A stretch of DNA of 64,000 nucleotides, taken from Planctomycetaceae bacterium (lineage in GTDB: Bacteria; Planctomycetota; Phycisphaerae; Phycisphaerales; SM1A02). Under the pieces are notes generated by a model. That model was given only the letters and a program-made list of their open reading frames with translations. It searched no databases and was not told where the DNA came from. The translations under genes were made by a program, and so were the position numbers. The stretch covers positions 1-64,000 of the forward strand of contig CANJHD010000005.1 of NCBI GenBank assembly GCA_947474065.1, in the 5' to 3' direction. Within the stretch, counting starts at the first letter, position 1. The number at the start of each line of letters is the position of its first letter. Positions 40,576 through 49,601 of the stretch are shown here, piece after piece.

Positions 40576-43200
40576 TCACTTCGTTCGCGTGGCTGGTGCT
40601 TCTTTCGCAGGCAATTTCGCAATCATTTCATCCACCTTCGCCAACCGCTGGCGATGCCGGTCGACATTGGGCTCCAACAACGTCAGCGCCTGAATATGCA
40701 ACCGCGCGGTCGACAAATCTCCTGCTTCAACGGCAATTGCGGCCACGAATTCCCGTGCCGCAGGGTCATACGCCCTAATTCTCGCCGCTTTGGTGGCATG
40801 TTCAAGCGCCAAAGGCAGATTCTTCCACGCCCGCTCTATGCGTGCCAGTTCCATGGCAAAATTGGCGTCATTATCGGAGTAACTGTCGAGCATCTCCAGA
40901 TGCGGCACTGCCGCCGACGAGTCACCAGCTGCCAGTGCCGCCTTGGCTAACACGCGGTGCGGCCATGGGTCGATCGGGCGACGGGCGGAGTAGGCAGCCA
41001 AACGCTCAAGCGTTGCGGCGTCGGGGGCAGGATCACCCTTCAGACGTCGCCGCAGCCAGAGCTCCAGAAGGTCTGGATGCGCCGGATATTTGACGAGTAG
41101 CGCATCAAGCCGCGCAGCATCAATTTCCACCGCTCCTTCTGCAGCGCCAGTTTCCGCGCGGACCTCATCAACCATCATCGCCATTGACGGCTCGGCCAGC
41201 ATGCCCCAGGAGCGCAAATCTTTTTCTGCATACGCCCCGAAGCGCTTCATGAATTCCGCCCTATCAACCTGAAGTACATCAGCAAATGCCGTGCCCTCCA
41301 CTGTGCCATCGCGGTACAGCGCAAGCAACTTGAGAATCGCATCGCGTCCCCATTGCTTCTCAATGAATTCCACCATCCACGCGCCCTGCGCATATGCCTG
41401 TGTTCGATCTGTCTTCTTCTTTGGCCGCACAAATGCCTGATTAATGGAGTCGAGGTCAAAGAGTGTTCCCGAATCAAATGCTTGCGCTAAGAGCAACACG
41501 CTGTCCCATGAACGCGGTCGCGTTTCCAAGTGTGTGGCAAGTGCTTCAGTAAACCAATGCGGAATACGGTTGCGCGTCTGCTCCAGTGTCACCGTGTGGA
41601 CATACTCGTGCCGCAATACTTCTAACCAGTCAAATGTGCCAAGATGCAATTGCGGAGCGCCCTCGCGCGGTGCTTCCAGTGCGATAAGCGGGCCAGTGCT
41701 TGCTGCAATCGTATGAATCCACGGCATTCCTGTAATGCGAACAGCAAAGCTCTTGTGATCTGGATGCAGTTCAATGATTGTTGGACGACCAGGCACATGC
41801 CCGAGCCATCCTGTGATATCTCCGTGCATCGCATCAAGCGCTGCGGGCATCCACGCAGCAAGCGCCTCGTCAATTCCCGGCTTGCAACGCACCACAAAGT
41901 GCTTCCCGTCGAAGTGCTTCCAGTCCGCCAAGGCCTCTGCAAGTGTCAAGCTATGCCTCGCTCGCTGATCGAACGCGTCAAGAGACACCGCGAGGCGCAG
42001 TGCTTTAAGGGCTTCCGCATCGCGGCCAGCCTGCATTTCAAGCAGACCAAGTTCCGCGACCGGCGCGCTCCATCCCGGCGCACGCTTCGCTGCCTCACCA
42101 AGTGCGGTGGACGCTTCTTCGTACTGCCGCGCGAGCGCTAAGAATCTTCCAGCTTCATATTGCCCCAATGGAGAGCCCGGCATCAACCGATCCAATTCGG
42201 CAAGCCGTGCTGCGAGCGCCGTCATATCGAAGCGCATGCCATCCGCTGCAGCGCGCAACGCAAGTGCTTGGCGATGCCCCGGGAAGCGGGCGAGCAATGG
42301 GTCGAGCACGGCGATGGCAGCGGCAGCGTCGCGCGACTGAAGCGCAGACTCCGCGTCAAGGAGCGATGCCTTTGGATCGGTGCGATTGATAGCGCGCAAA
42401 TGTGTTGCCGCCTGACGCGCACCGTCAAAGTCAAAGGTCTGGACAGCAACGCGACCAAGCAGTTGAAGTGCCTCACCGCTGCGCAGATCGCGACCGAGCG
42501 CTTCCTGCAATGCAGCGACGCCATCTTCAAATCGCTCTTTCTCCACGAGAAATCGCCCCTCAAGCAGCCGAGGCCGTGGATCGAGCTGATCGGCATCACG
42601 AAGTTTCGCAAGTGCATCCAGCATCGACTGCCAGTCGCGCGAAGGTCGACCTTCCAAACGCGCGAGCAAAGCGGTGGCTTCGATGGCATCCATTCGTTCA
42701 TCACGCGTAGCGCCATCCCGCTCCCCTGCCGTCTTTGCCGCGCGCGCGGCTGCAGTGCCGTCCGCCGTGCGACCAAGCGCATCAAGTGCTAACGCGCGCA
42801 TGAGTAAACCTCGAGAATCTGTGGAACTTTCGACTGCAGAGAGTGCATCTTGTGGTCGCCCTGCTGCAACCATTGCTTCTGCGCGGACTGCAGCAGGAGC
42901 GGCAGGATCAGCAAGCGCAGGAGAGTCGAAGTCGGCAATAGCGAGCGCCGCCCGGGCCCGATCAGCAGGCGTAAGCAGATCACCTTCGTCCCATGTGCCG
43001 TGCCGCAAGCGGAGTGCCGCGCGTTCAGAATCGGTAATGGCCGGGCTCTGCAGCGCAAGGCGAACTGCCGGCGATAGTTCCACTTTGGGCGGCACGGCCT
43101 GCGCATGCACGAAGCGCGCGCACACGATCGCCGCGAGTAACGCCAAACCACGCAGCAGCACCAATGATGCGCGCGGCGATTGTGCGCGCGTCATGTTCAC
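40576..43200 (-). CDS. TPR protein with gluzincin-type (peptidase MA-like) metallopeptidase domain
   Basis: TPR-like helices; LRHEYVHTVTLEQTRNRIPHWFTEALATHLE (HExxH plus downstream Glu). Confidence 0.75.
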   Translation of the reverse strand: MNMTRAQSPRASLVLLRGLALLAAIVCARFVHAQAVPPKVELSPAVRLALQSPAITDSERAALRLRHGTWDEGDLLTPADRARAALAIADFDSPALADPAAPAAVRAEAMVAAGRPQDALSAVESSTDSRGLLMRALALDALGRTADGTAAARAAKTAGERDGATRDERMDAIEATALLARLEGRPSRDWQSMLDALAKLRDADQLDPRPRLLEGRFLVEKERFEDGVAALQEALGRDLRSGEALQLLGRVAVQTFDFDGARQAATHLRAINRTDPKASLLDAESALQSRDAAAAIAVLDPLLARFPGHRQALALRAAADGMRFDMTALAARLAELDRLMPGSPLGQYEAGRFLALARQYEEASTALGEAAKRAPGWSAPVAELGLLEMQAGRDAEALKALRLAVSLDAFDQRARHSLTLAEALADWKHFDGKHFVVRCKPGIDEALAAWMPAALDAMHGDITGWLGHVPGRPTIIELHPDHKSFAVRITGMPWIHTIAASTGPLIALEAPREGAPQLHLGTFDWLEVLRHEYVHTVTLEQTRNRIPHWFTEALATHLETRPRSWDSVLLLAQAFDSGTLFDLDSINQAFVRPKKKTDRTQAYAQGAWMVEFIEKQWGRDAILKLLALYRDGTVEGTAFADVLQVDRAEFMKRFGAYAEKDLRSWGMLAEPSMAMMVDEVRAETGAAEGAVEIDAARLDALLVKYPAHPDLLELWLRRRLKGDPAPDAATLERLAAYSARRPIDPWPHRVLAKAALAAGDSSAAVPHLEMLDSYSDNDANFAMELARIERAWKNLPLALEHATKAARIRAYDPAAREFVAAIAVEAGDLSTARLHIQALTLLEPNVDRHRQRLAKVDEMIAKLPAKEAPATRTK

Positions 43201-44132
43201 GGCATGTTTCCTGCGCCAGGAGCGGCTGCTAGCGGTCGCTCATCAACGCGCCACCCATTCGTTACTTCGGACCCCAAGGAAAGCAACGCGCGTTGCGCGT
43301 CATCGATTCCGCCATTCATCGTCGCCCCACGCAGTGAAACCACAGTCTTTCCAGACTTCCGCTGCGCTTCTACGCCCACCGGCACAAGTGATTCTGCGTC
43401 GTACCACACAGATGCCTCCACAAGGTCTCGATCAGCCATGCCGGGCTTTGGCTTCAAACGTACGCCAACAATCGGGCGCGCGGATTTCAGAAGAAGCGCT
43501 GAATTTGGCGCAGTAGCCAACGATGCATCGAAACGCGCCAGCACGTCAGCACGACGCTGCCCGATCGGAAGCGGCACCGGACCCTCGCCCGGCTTCAGCG
43601 GGTCGTACTGCTCGCCCGCGCGCGCAAGTTGCCGCCGCACCAACGTGCGTTGCTTGAAATCTGCCTCAGTGAGCCAGCCATCCGCGTAAATGTATCGAAC
43701 CGGTCGTTCATCCATGCGACCGCTTCCATCGATGAATTTCTCGAACACCACAGCGAACCGTCGCGTTGACGGCTTTCCTTCGTCTTGCACGAACACCACT
43801 TGCCCCAAGCGCCGCTCGGTATCGCCCGTGACATCATCGGTGGTCTCAAGTGTGATATTCGCGCGAAAGTCCCGAAGTGAATCGGAAGTGCGCTCAACTG
43901 CGACGAGCAGTGCGTCTGCATCTGCAAATCTCGGTGATGCTTGCGTTTCAGGTGCACTCGGTGCATCGGGCACGCGCTGCTTCGGCACGGATGGAACTTC
44001 AGTCTCGGGCACTGGCGGCGCAACAACTGACCACGAAACAACGGCCAGGGCACATGTTGCCACCTTCACCGAATGACCAAGAAAGAGCTGCTTCAGACAT
44101 GTCATGAGCCAAACGATACGCGCCTCGGTCAA
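43197..44132 (-). CDS. LolA-like outer-membrane lipoprotein-sorting family protein
   Basis: LVAVERTSDSLRDFRANITLETTDDVTGDTERRLGQVVFVQDEGKPSTRRFAVVFEKF. Confidence 0.6.
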   Translation of the reverse strand: MTEARIVWLMTCLKQLFLGHSVKVATCALAVVSWSVVAPPVPETEVPSVPKQRVPDAPSAPETQASPRFADADALLVAVERTSDSLRDFRANITLETTDDVTGDTERRLGQVVFVQDEGKPSTRRFAVVFEKFIDGSGRMDERPVRYIYADGWLTEADFKQRTLVRRQLARAGEQYDPLKPGEGPVPLPIGQRRADVLARFDASLATAPNSALLLKSARPIVGVRLKPKPGMADRDLVEASVWYDAESLVPVGVEAQRKSGKTVVSLRGATMNGGIDDAQRALLSLGSEVTNGWRVDERPLAAAPGAGNMP

Positions 44133-45334
44133 GCCGGGATTGGCACATGCTCAATGATGTCGAGCCCAAATCCATGCAGACCTGGCATCGGTTTCGGGTG
44201 ATTGGTCAATATCCGCAACTTGGAGAGACCAAGGTCCCGCAGAATCTGCCCGCCCACACCAAAAAGACGCGCATCCATCGGATTGCTTCCGCCGCCGATG
44301 CCGTCCACGCGCGTCAAGTCTGGGGCATTGACATCATCGCGGTCTGGTCGCCGAATGCGCGCCAGACGACCCGGCAAATCAACTCCCGCGCCCTCGGTGC
44401 GCAGATAAACCAGCACGCCCTCACCTGCATTGGCGATCGCGCGCAGGCTTGCACGAATCGTCTCTTGCCCAGCGGTTTCCGATGAATTCCAGCGCACACC
44501 AAAGACGTCAGAAAGTATCTCTCGTCGCTGCATGCGCACCAACACCGGTTCAACGCGTGCCTTTGCAACTCCGCGTTGATCAAGATCGCCGATTCCGCCC
44601 AAACAGAGTGCTACATGCGGGAGCGCATCAATCTCACTCTCCCATGCAAACAGCGTGAACGTTCCCTCGGGTGTTTCCACCTTGGCGCCATGCACCGGTT
44701 CAACGCGACGCACTAAGCCTTCACCACCAAGTCGATGTCGAATGATCTGCTCCACGCTGCACATCTTCAATCCATATTGCGTGCACATGCGTTCCAAATC
44801 TGGAACGCGCGCCATCTCACCATCTTCGCGCACCACTTCAATAATGGCTGCCGCTGGTTTCAACCCGGCGAGCTTGCACAAGTCAACGCTCCCCTCAGTC
44901 TGCCCAGTGCGAACGAGAACTCCCCCATCACGCGCACGCAGCGGGTTAATGTGCCCAGGACGAACAAAGTCATCGCGGCGAATCGCCGGGTCGATGAGCA
45001 TCTGAATGGTCTTTGCGCGGTCCTTCGCGCTGATGCCGGTACCCACACCATGGCGGGGATGTCCATCAATACTCACCGTGAATGGGGTGCCACGCAGACT
45101 GGTGTTACTTGCGGTTTGCGCATGTAAATCCAGGCGGTCACAGGTAGCGCCATCAAGACTCACGCAGAGATATCCGCCACCGATGCGAGTCAGAAAATTC
45201 ACCATTTCCGGCGTCACAAACTCGGCGGCCACAACAAAGTCGCCCTCGTTCTCACGGTTCTCGTCATCAACGAGGACGATCGCCTTGCCGGCGCGCAGGT
45301 CTGCGAGAATCTCAGAGATCGGGCACAGGGGCAT
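44129..45334 (-). CDS. ribB: 3,4-dihydroxy-2-butanone 4-phosphate synthase fused to a degenerate GTP cyclohydrolase II domain (RibBX-like)
   Basis: RibB part: GKAIVLVDDENRENEGDFVVAAEFVTPEMVNFL, HPRHGVGTGISAKDRAKTI, RPGHINPLRARDGGVLVRTGQTEGSVDL; RibA-like part lacks the ECLTGD...LRCDCG cysteines. Confidence 0.9.
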   Translation of the reverse strand: MPLCPISEILADLRAGKAIVLVDDENRENEGDFVVAAEFVTPEMVNFLTRIGGGYLCVSLDGATCDRLDLHAQTASNTSLRGTPFTVSIDGHPRHGVGTGISAKDRAKTIQMLIDPAIRRDDFVRPGHINPLRARDGGVLVRTGQTEGSVDLCKLAGLKPAAAIIEVVREDGEMARVPDLERMCTQYGLKMCSVEQIIRHRLGGEGLVRRVEPVHGAKVETPEGTFTLFAWESEIDALPHVALCLGGIGDLDQRGVAKARVEPVLVRMQRREILSDVFGVRWNSSETAGQETIRASLRAIANAGEGVLVYLRTEGAGVDLPGRLARIRRPDRDDVNAPDLTRVDGIGGGSNPMDARLFGVGGQILRDLGLSKLRILTNHPKPMPGLHGFGLDIIEHVPIPA

Positions 45335-45392
45335 AGGGTGAACAGGTTAGGCGAAGTGGGGCGCCGGGATGGCAATACCATTTCGACACCAC

Positions 45393-46586
45393 ATGATCAC
45401 CCCCACCCCTGAAATCCGTGCAGCACGCGAAGCCCTCCTCTTGGAAGTGACGCAGATCCCCACAGCCGCGGGGCTTGAGTCGAAAGTGATGGCGTTCATT
45501 GACCAGTGGCTATCAGAGCGCGCTGCCGAAGTCACCACAAAGCGCGACGATGCCGGCAACTATCTGATTACCCAGCGCCGGCACAATGGCAAGACCCCAC
45601 TGCTGTTGATCACGGCGCATCTTGATCACCCCGCCTTTGTTGTCACGTCCATCGAGGGCACTTCCGTACACGCGTCATTTCGCGGCGGTGTTAACGACCC
45701 GTACTTTGTCGGGACTGCCATTGAAGTGATCGGACCCGGCAATGAGCGCGCACATGCTGTCATTGCATCGCTGAATGCTGATGCGAAGCCGTTCAAGGAA
45801 GTGACCGCGGCGCTCGCTGTGACTTCCAGTCAATCGCCCGATGTTGCGCCGACCGCTCCCGCATGGCTTCAGCCCGGCTGCATTGCGCGTTGGAAATTCC
45901 CGCGCGCTGAAATCCGCGACGGTCTCATCCACACCGATGCATGCGACGACCTTGCCGCCGTGGCAGCCGCACTGTGCGCGTTTGGCGAAATGCTTCATGT
46001 CGACCATTGCGGCCATGTCGGCTTGCTGTTCACCGTTGCCGAAGAAGTTGGATTCATGGGCGCCATTCACGCCGCACGCAATGCATGGATTCCAAAGGAT
46101 GCGCGCCTCCTCTGCCTCGAGAACTCCCGAAGTTTCCCCAATGATTCGCCCATTGGTGCCGGCGCGATCCTCCGTGTTGGCGACCGAATCAGCGTCTTTA
46201 CGCCCGCTCTCACAAATCACCTCGCACATCTCTTTAGCGCGGAATCTAAGCGGAATCCCGGGTTCAAATGGCAACGGAAACTCATGCCCGGCGGGGGTTG
46301 CGAAGCGAGCGCCTTCGCCTGCTATGGCTACCAATCCACATGTATTTGCCTACCACTTGGCAATTACCACAACATGGCAGACATCGATGGCGTTGCTGCT
46401 GGCACGCACCCCGCGCACATCGGTCAAGAGTTTGTCAGCGTCGATGACTTCCACTCAATGGTTGCCATGCTGCACCTCGCTGGATGCGGCATCGACACCC
46501 CACTCGCGGAAACTACAGAACAGCTTATGGAGCGCCTCTATACCGAGCGATCCTTCGTACTTACGAAATGTCGCCGCGATCCTTGA
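45393..46586 (+). CDS. M42-like metallo-aminopeptidase
   Basis: ITAHLDHPAFVV, HTDACDDLAAVAAAL, LLFTVAEEVGFMGAIHAAR, HNMADIDG. Confidence 0.7.
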   Translation: MITPTPEIRAAREALLLEVTQIPTAAGLESKVMAFIDQWLSERAAEVTTKRDDAGNYLITQRRHNGKTPLLLITAHLDHPAFVVTSIEGTSVHASFRGGVNDPYFVGTAIEVIGPGNERAHAVIASLNADAKPFKEVTAALAVTSSQSPDVAPTAPAWLQPGCIARWKFPRAEIRDGLIHTDACDDLAAVAAALCAFGEMLHVDHCGHVGLLFTVAEEVGFMGAIHAARNAWIPKDARLLCLENSRSFPNDSPIGAGAILRVGDRISVFTPALTNHLAHLFSAESKRNPGFKWQRKLMPGGGCEASAFACYGYQSTCICLPLGNYHNMADIDGVAAGTHPAHIGQEFVSVDDFHSMVAMLHLAGCGIDTPLAETTEQLMERLYTERSFVLTKCRRDP

Positions 46587-47148
46587 GATGCTTCTGCAAG
46601 AATGCCTTGGCAAACCGCCAGTCTTTCTCCGCCGACTGCAGCGTGCCTCCAACGATCGTTGAAATAGTGAGCATTGGCAGCGACCCGAAGATCTTCAGCT
46701 CCGCCACCCGCGCTGATCGATCATCCACCTCGGAAAGCATTTCAAGTGCGTTCTCAAGGGCGAGTGTCAATTCTGGCGATGCACCTTCAAACGACGGCAG
46801 TTGCGGTTCGACGACCGGGTCTGCAGCACCCTTCTGCGCTCGCCGCTCCTGCATGACCTCTGCTGCACGGCGCTTTTCTTCGATGCGCTTCTTGGCGCGC
46901 TCGGCGAATACCTGCCGAAGAATCACTGATGCAGTTGCGCGGAAATCATCCTCGCTCTTGAACTCCTCAGGGCGGTGATTCGCGAGCCGCACGAACGCTT
47001 CACTGACGATGATCGTTGGCTGCAGCGTCACCTCCGGAGGATGCGACTTCATGTACAGCGTGCTGAGAAGCCGAAGCTCACCCATGATTTCGCCGAACAG
47101 GTCTGCAACTGACTTGTCTTCGGCCGCTAGGTCTTCGATCTCATCCAT
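46561..47148 (-). CDS. ECF-type sigma factor (TIGR02999-like)
   Basis: LQPTIIVSEAFVRLANHRPEEFKSEDDFRATASVILRQVFAERAKKRIEEKRRA...DDRSARVAELKIFG...AEKDWRFAKAFL. Confidence 0.7.
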   Translation of the reverse strand: MDEIEDLAAEDKSVADLFGEIMGELRLLSTLYMKSHPPEVTLQPTIIVSEAFVRLANHRPEEFKSEDDFRATASVILRQVFAERAKKRIEEKRRAAEVMQERRAQKGAADPVVEPQLPSFEGASPELTLALENALEMLSEVDDRSARVAELKIFGSLPMLTISTIVGGTLQSAEKDWRFAKAFLQKHLKDRGDIS

Positions 47149-47265
47149 GCAGGGAATACTACTAGTGACTCTAGAATCGACCTACCGGACCAAGCAAAAT
47201 GTGCAGCGAATGCCTACCCCGGTTCAATTAGCACAGAAATTCACGCTTCTCCTATCCTCCTCCGA

Positions 47266-49140
47266 ATGCCCGCCGCCGTCTCTGCGTCCACCTCTCCTCC
47301 ATCCGTCGATCCAACGGCCGCACTCGACAGTGCGCTCCGAACAGCGATTGCCGCCGTCACTGGATTGCCAGTCGGCGAATCGGACCCGCACATTCGCCCG
47401 AGCGGCAATCCGCAGTTTGGTGACTTCCAAGCGAACTTCGCCATGGCGCTTGCCAAGAAGCTCGGTGCCAACCCGCGTCAACTCGCCACCGATGTCTTGG
47501 CACGCGCGGAGCTCACTGGCATTGCCGACAAGGCGGAAATTGCCGGCCCTGGTTTCGTGAATATCCATCTGGCGAGCAGCGCTCTTGCTGCTGCCCTTGA
47601 TGCATTTGATTCGCCGGCGCTCGGCATCACTCCAACAACTGCCACTTACGCGGTCACTGTCGATCTCTGCGGAGTAAATGTCGCCAAGCAAATGCATGTC
47701 GGTCACTTGCGCGCCACCATCATTGGCGACACGATCGCGCGCGTCCACGAGCGACTTGGTCGTAAAGTGTGGCGCGAAAATCACCTTGGTGATTGGGGTC
47801 TGCCGATCGCCATGACGCTTGCGGCACTTCGCCGCGCAGGTACGAATCTTGATTCGCTCACACTCGATGACCTCAATCGAGCCTACCGCGCTGCGCAAAT
47901 GGAAGGGCGCGACGATGCCGCTGGCATGATTGCCGCGCAAGCAACGCGTGTTGGTCCTCACAGAATTGCGGAGCTTGAGGCACAGAACACCGGCGCCGCA
48001 CTTGCCCAAGAAGATGCGCGTGCAACGCTTGTGCGGCTGCAATCGGGCGACGCTCAATTGGTGACTGAGTGGCAGAAAATCATCGACTGCACTATGAAGG
48101 AAGTGTTTGAAAGCGCCGCAGTCCTAGGCGTCCAGCTCACCGACGAGCACAGCCGCGGCGAGAGTTTCTTCCGCGAGCGACTTGGACCTGCAGTGGAGGC
48201 ATTCGCAAAGAGTGGCCTCGGCGTGGAGGACGATGGGGCCATTGTGGTTCGTTACCCAGACCGCGAACGCCCCATGCTCATTCGCAAGCGCGATGGCGGA
48301 TTTCTTTACGCAACTACTGACTTAGCGGCATGCAAATTCCGAGTTCAAGATCTCAAGAGCGATCGCGTTGTCTATGTAGTTGATGCACGCCAACGTGATC
48401 ATTTCAAGGACGTGTTCGATGCCATCCGAATGATTGGCTGGAACAAACTTCCTGATGGAACAGAAGCGGAACTCATCCACGTTCCATTCGGAAGCGTCCT
48501 TGGTGCTGACAAGAAGCCGCTAAAGACGCGCAGTGGTGAGAACTTCACGCTCAAGGCCCTGCTTGACGAAGCGATTGAACGAGGCATACGCGAAGTCCGT
48601 GCCCGCGCAAGCGATCCAAACGCGCCGACTGCAGGGATGTCCGATGCAGACCTTGCGGCGATCGGCAGCGCTGTTGGTATTGCCGCGGTGAAGTACGCAG
48701 ACCTTGGCTCCGACGTCACCCGCGACTATGTCTTCGACCTTGACCGCATGGTCAGTTTCGAGGGCGACACTGGTCCGTATCTGCAATACGCGCATGCGCG
48801 GATGGCAAGCATCCTTGGCAAGGCCCTTGATGCTGCCGCGCACGCACCACCCCGCCCGACCATCAGTGTGGCCGAGCCGGCCGAGCGGCAGCTTGCCCTC
48901 ACGCTGCTGCGTTACCCACAGATCGTGCGCGAAGTGGCGCAGCACCTCGACCCAAGCCGTCTATGCGCGTACCTGCACGGTCTGGCAACGAGTTACAACG
49001 GCTTCTATCAGCAATGCCCAGTGCTGAAGTGCGAGGATCAAGCCCTCCGCGCAAGCCGCCTGCGGCTGTGCGCCATCAGCAAGCATGTGATGAAGGACGG
49101 GCTCGGACTCTTGGGCATCACAGCCCCCGAGCGCATGTAG
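47266..49140 (+). CDS. argS: arginyl-tRNA synthetase
   Basis: VDLCGVNVAKQMHVGHLRATIIGDTIARVHERLG...NHLGDWGLPIAM...C-terminal anticodon-binding domain. Confidence 0.96.
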   Translation: MPAAVSASTSPPSVDPTAALDSALRTAIAAVTGLPVGESDPHIRPSGNPQFGDFQANFAMALAKKLGANPRQLATDVLARAELTGIADKAEIAGPGFVNIHLASSALAAALDAFDSPALGITPTTATYAVTVDLCGVNVAKQMHVGHLRATIIGDTIARVHERLGRKVWRENHLGDWGLPIAMTLAALRRAGTNLDSLTLDDLNRAYRAAQMEGRDDAAGMIAAQATRVGPHRIAELEAQNTGAALAQEDARATLVRLQSGDAQLVTEWQKIIDCTMKEVFESAAVLGVQLTDEHSRGESFFRERLGPAVEAFAKSGLGVEDDGAIVVRYPDRERPMLIRKRDGGFLYATTDLAACKFRVQDLKSDRVVYVVDARQRDHFKDVFDAIRMIGWNKLPDGTEAELIHVPFGSVLGADKKPLKTRSGENFTLKALLDEAIERGIREVRARASDPNAPTAGMSDADLAAIGSAVGIAAVKYADLGSDVTRDYVFDLDRMVSFEGDTGPYLQYAHARMASILGKALDAAAHAPPRPTISVAEPAERQLALTLLRYPQIVREVAQHLDPSRLCAYLHGLATSYNGFYQQCPVLKCEDQALRASRLRLCAISKHVMKDGLGLLGITAPERM

Positions 49141-49142
49141 AG

Positions 49143-49601
49143 CTACTTCCGCAACGCCACATACTCCACGCCGGCCTCACGCATCACGGCCTTCGCCTTC
49201 GCGAAGCTCACTTGCCAGTGCTCGTCACTATCACCGCCGTACTCATAAGTCACCACCCGAACAATGCCGGCCTGCACAATCGCCAAAGTGCACTGCACGC
49301 ATGGACTGAAGCTCGTATAGACGGTGCTACCGAGCGGGCTCACGCCGTTGCGCGCGCACTGAATGATCGCGTTCAATTCTGCGTGACACACAAAGTCATA
49401 CTTTGCTGGGCGCTCAAGACGCTCGGGTAAGTCATCAACACCGCGCGGGAGACCATTGAATCCCGTAGCGACAATCTGCCGCGCCGCACTGACGATCACC
49501 GCGCCCACCCCACGATTCGGATCCTTCGACCAGCCAGCAATCTGCACTGCGAGTTCCAAAAATCGTCGATCCCACTTCTCCGAAACGTTCATCCCGCTCA
49601 T
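49143..49601 (-). CDS. dCMP/cytidine deaminase family protein
   Basis: HAELNAIIQCARNG...SFSPCVQCTLAIVQAGI zinc signature. Confidence 0.88.
   Translation of the reverse strand: MSGMNVSEKWDRRFLELAVQIAGWSKDPNRGVGAVIVSAARQIVATGFNGLPRGVDDLPERLERPAKYDFVCHAELNAIIQCARNGVSPLGSTVYTSFSPCVQCTLAIVQAGIVRVVTYEYGGDSDEHWQVSFAKAKAVMREAGVEYVALRK

Noticed and set aside
47224-48057. 277-aa minus-strand ORF opposite argS
   Set aside because: Antisense to strongly conserved argS; Cys/Arg-rich shadow translation
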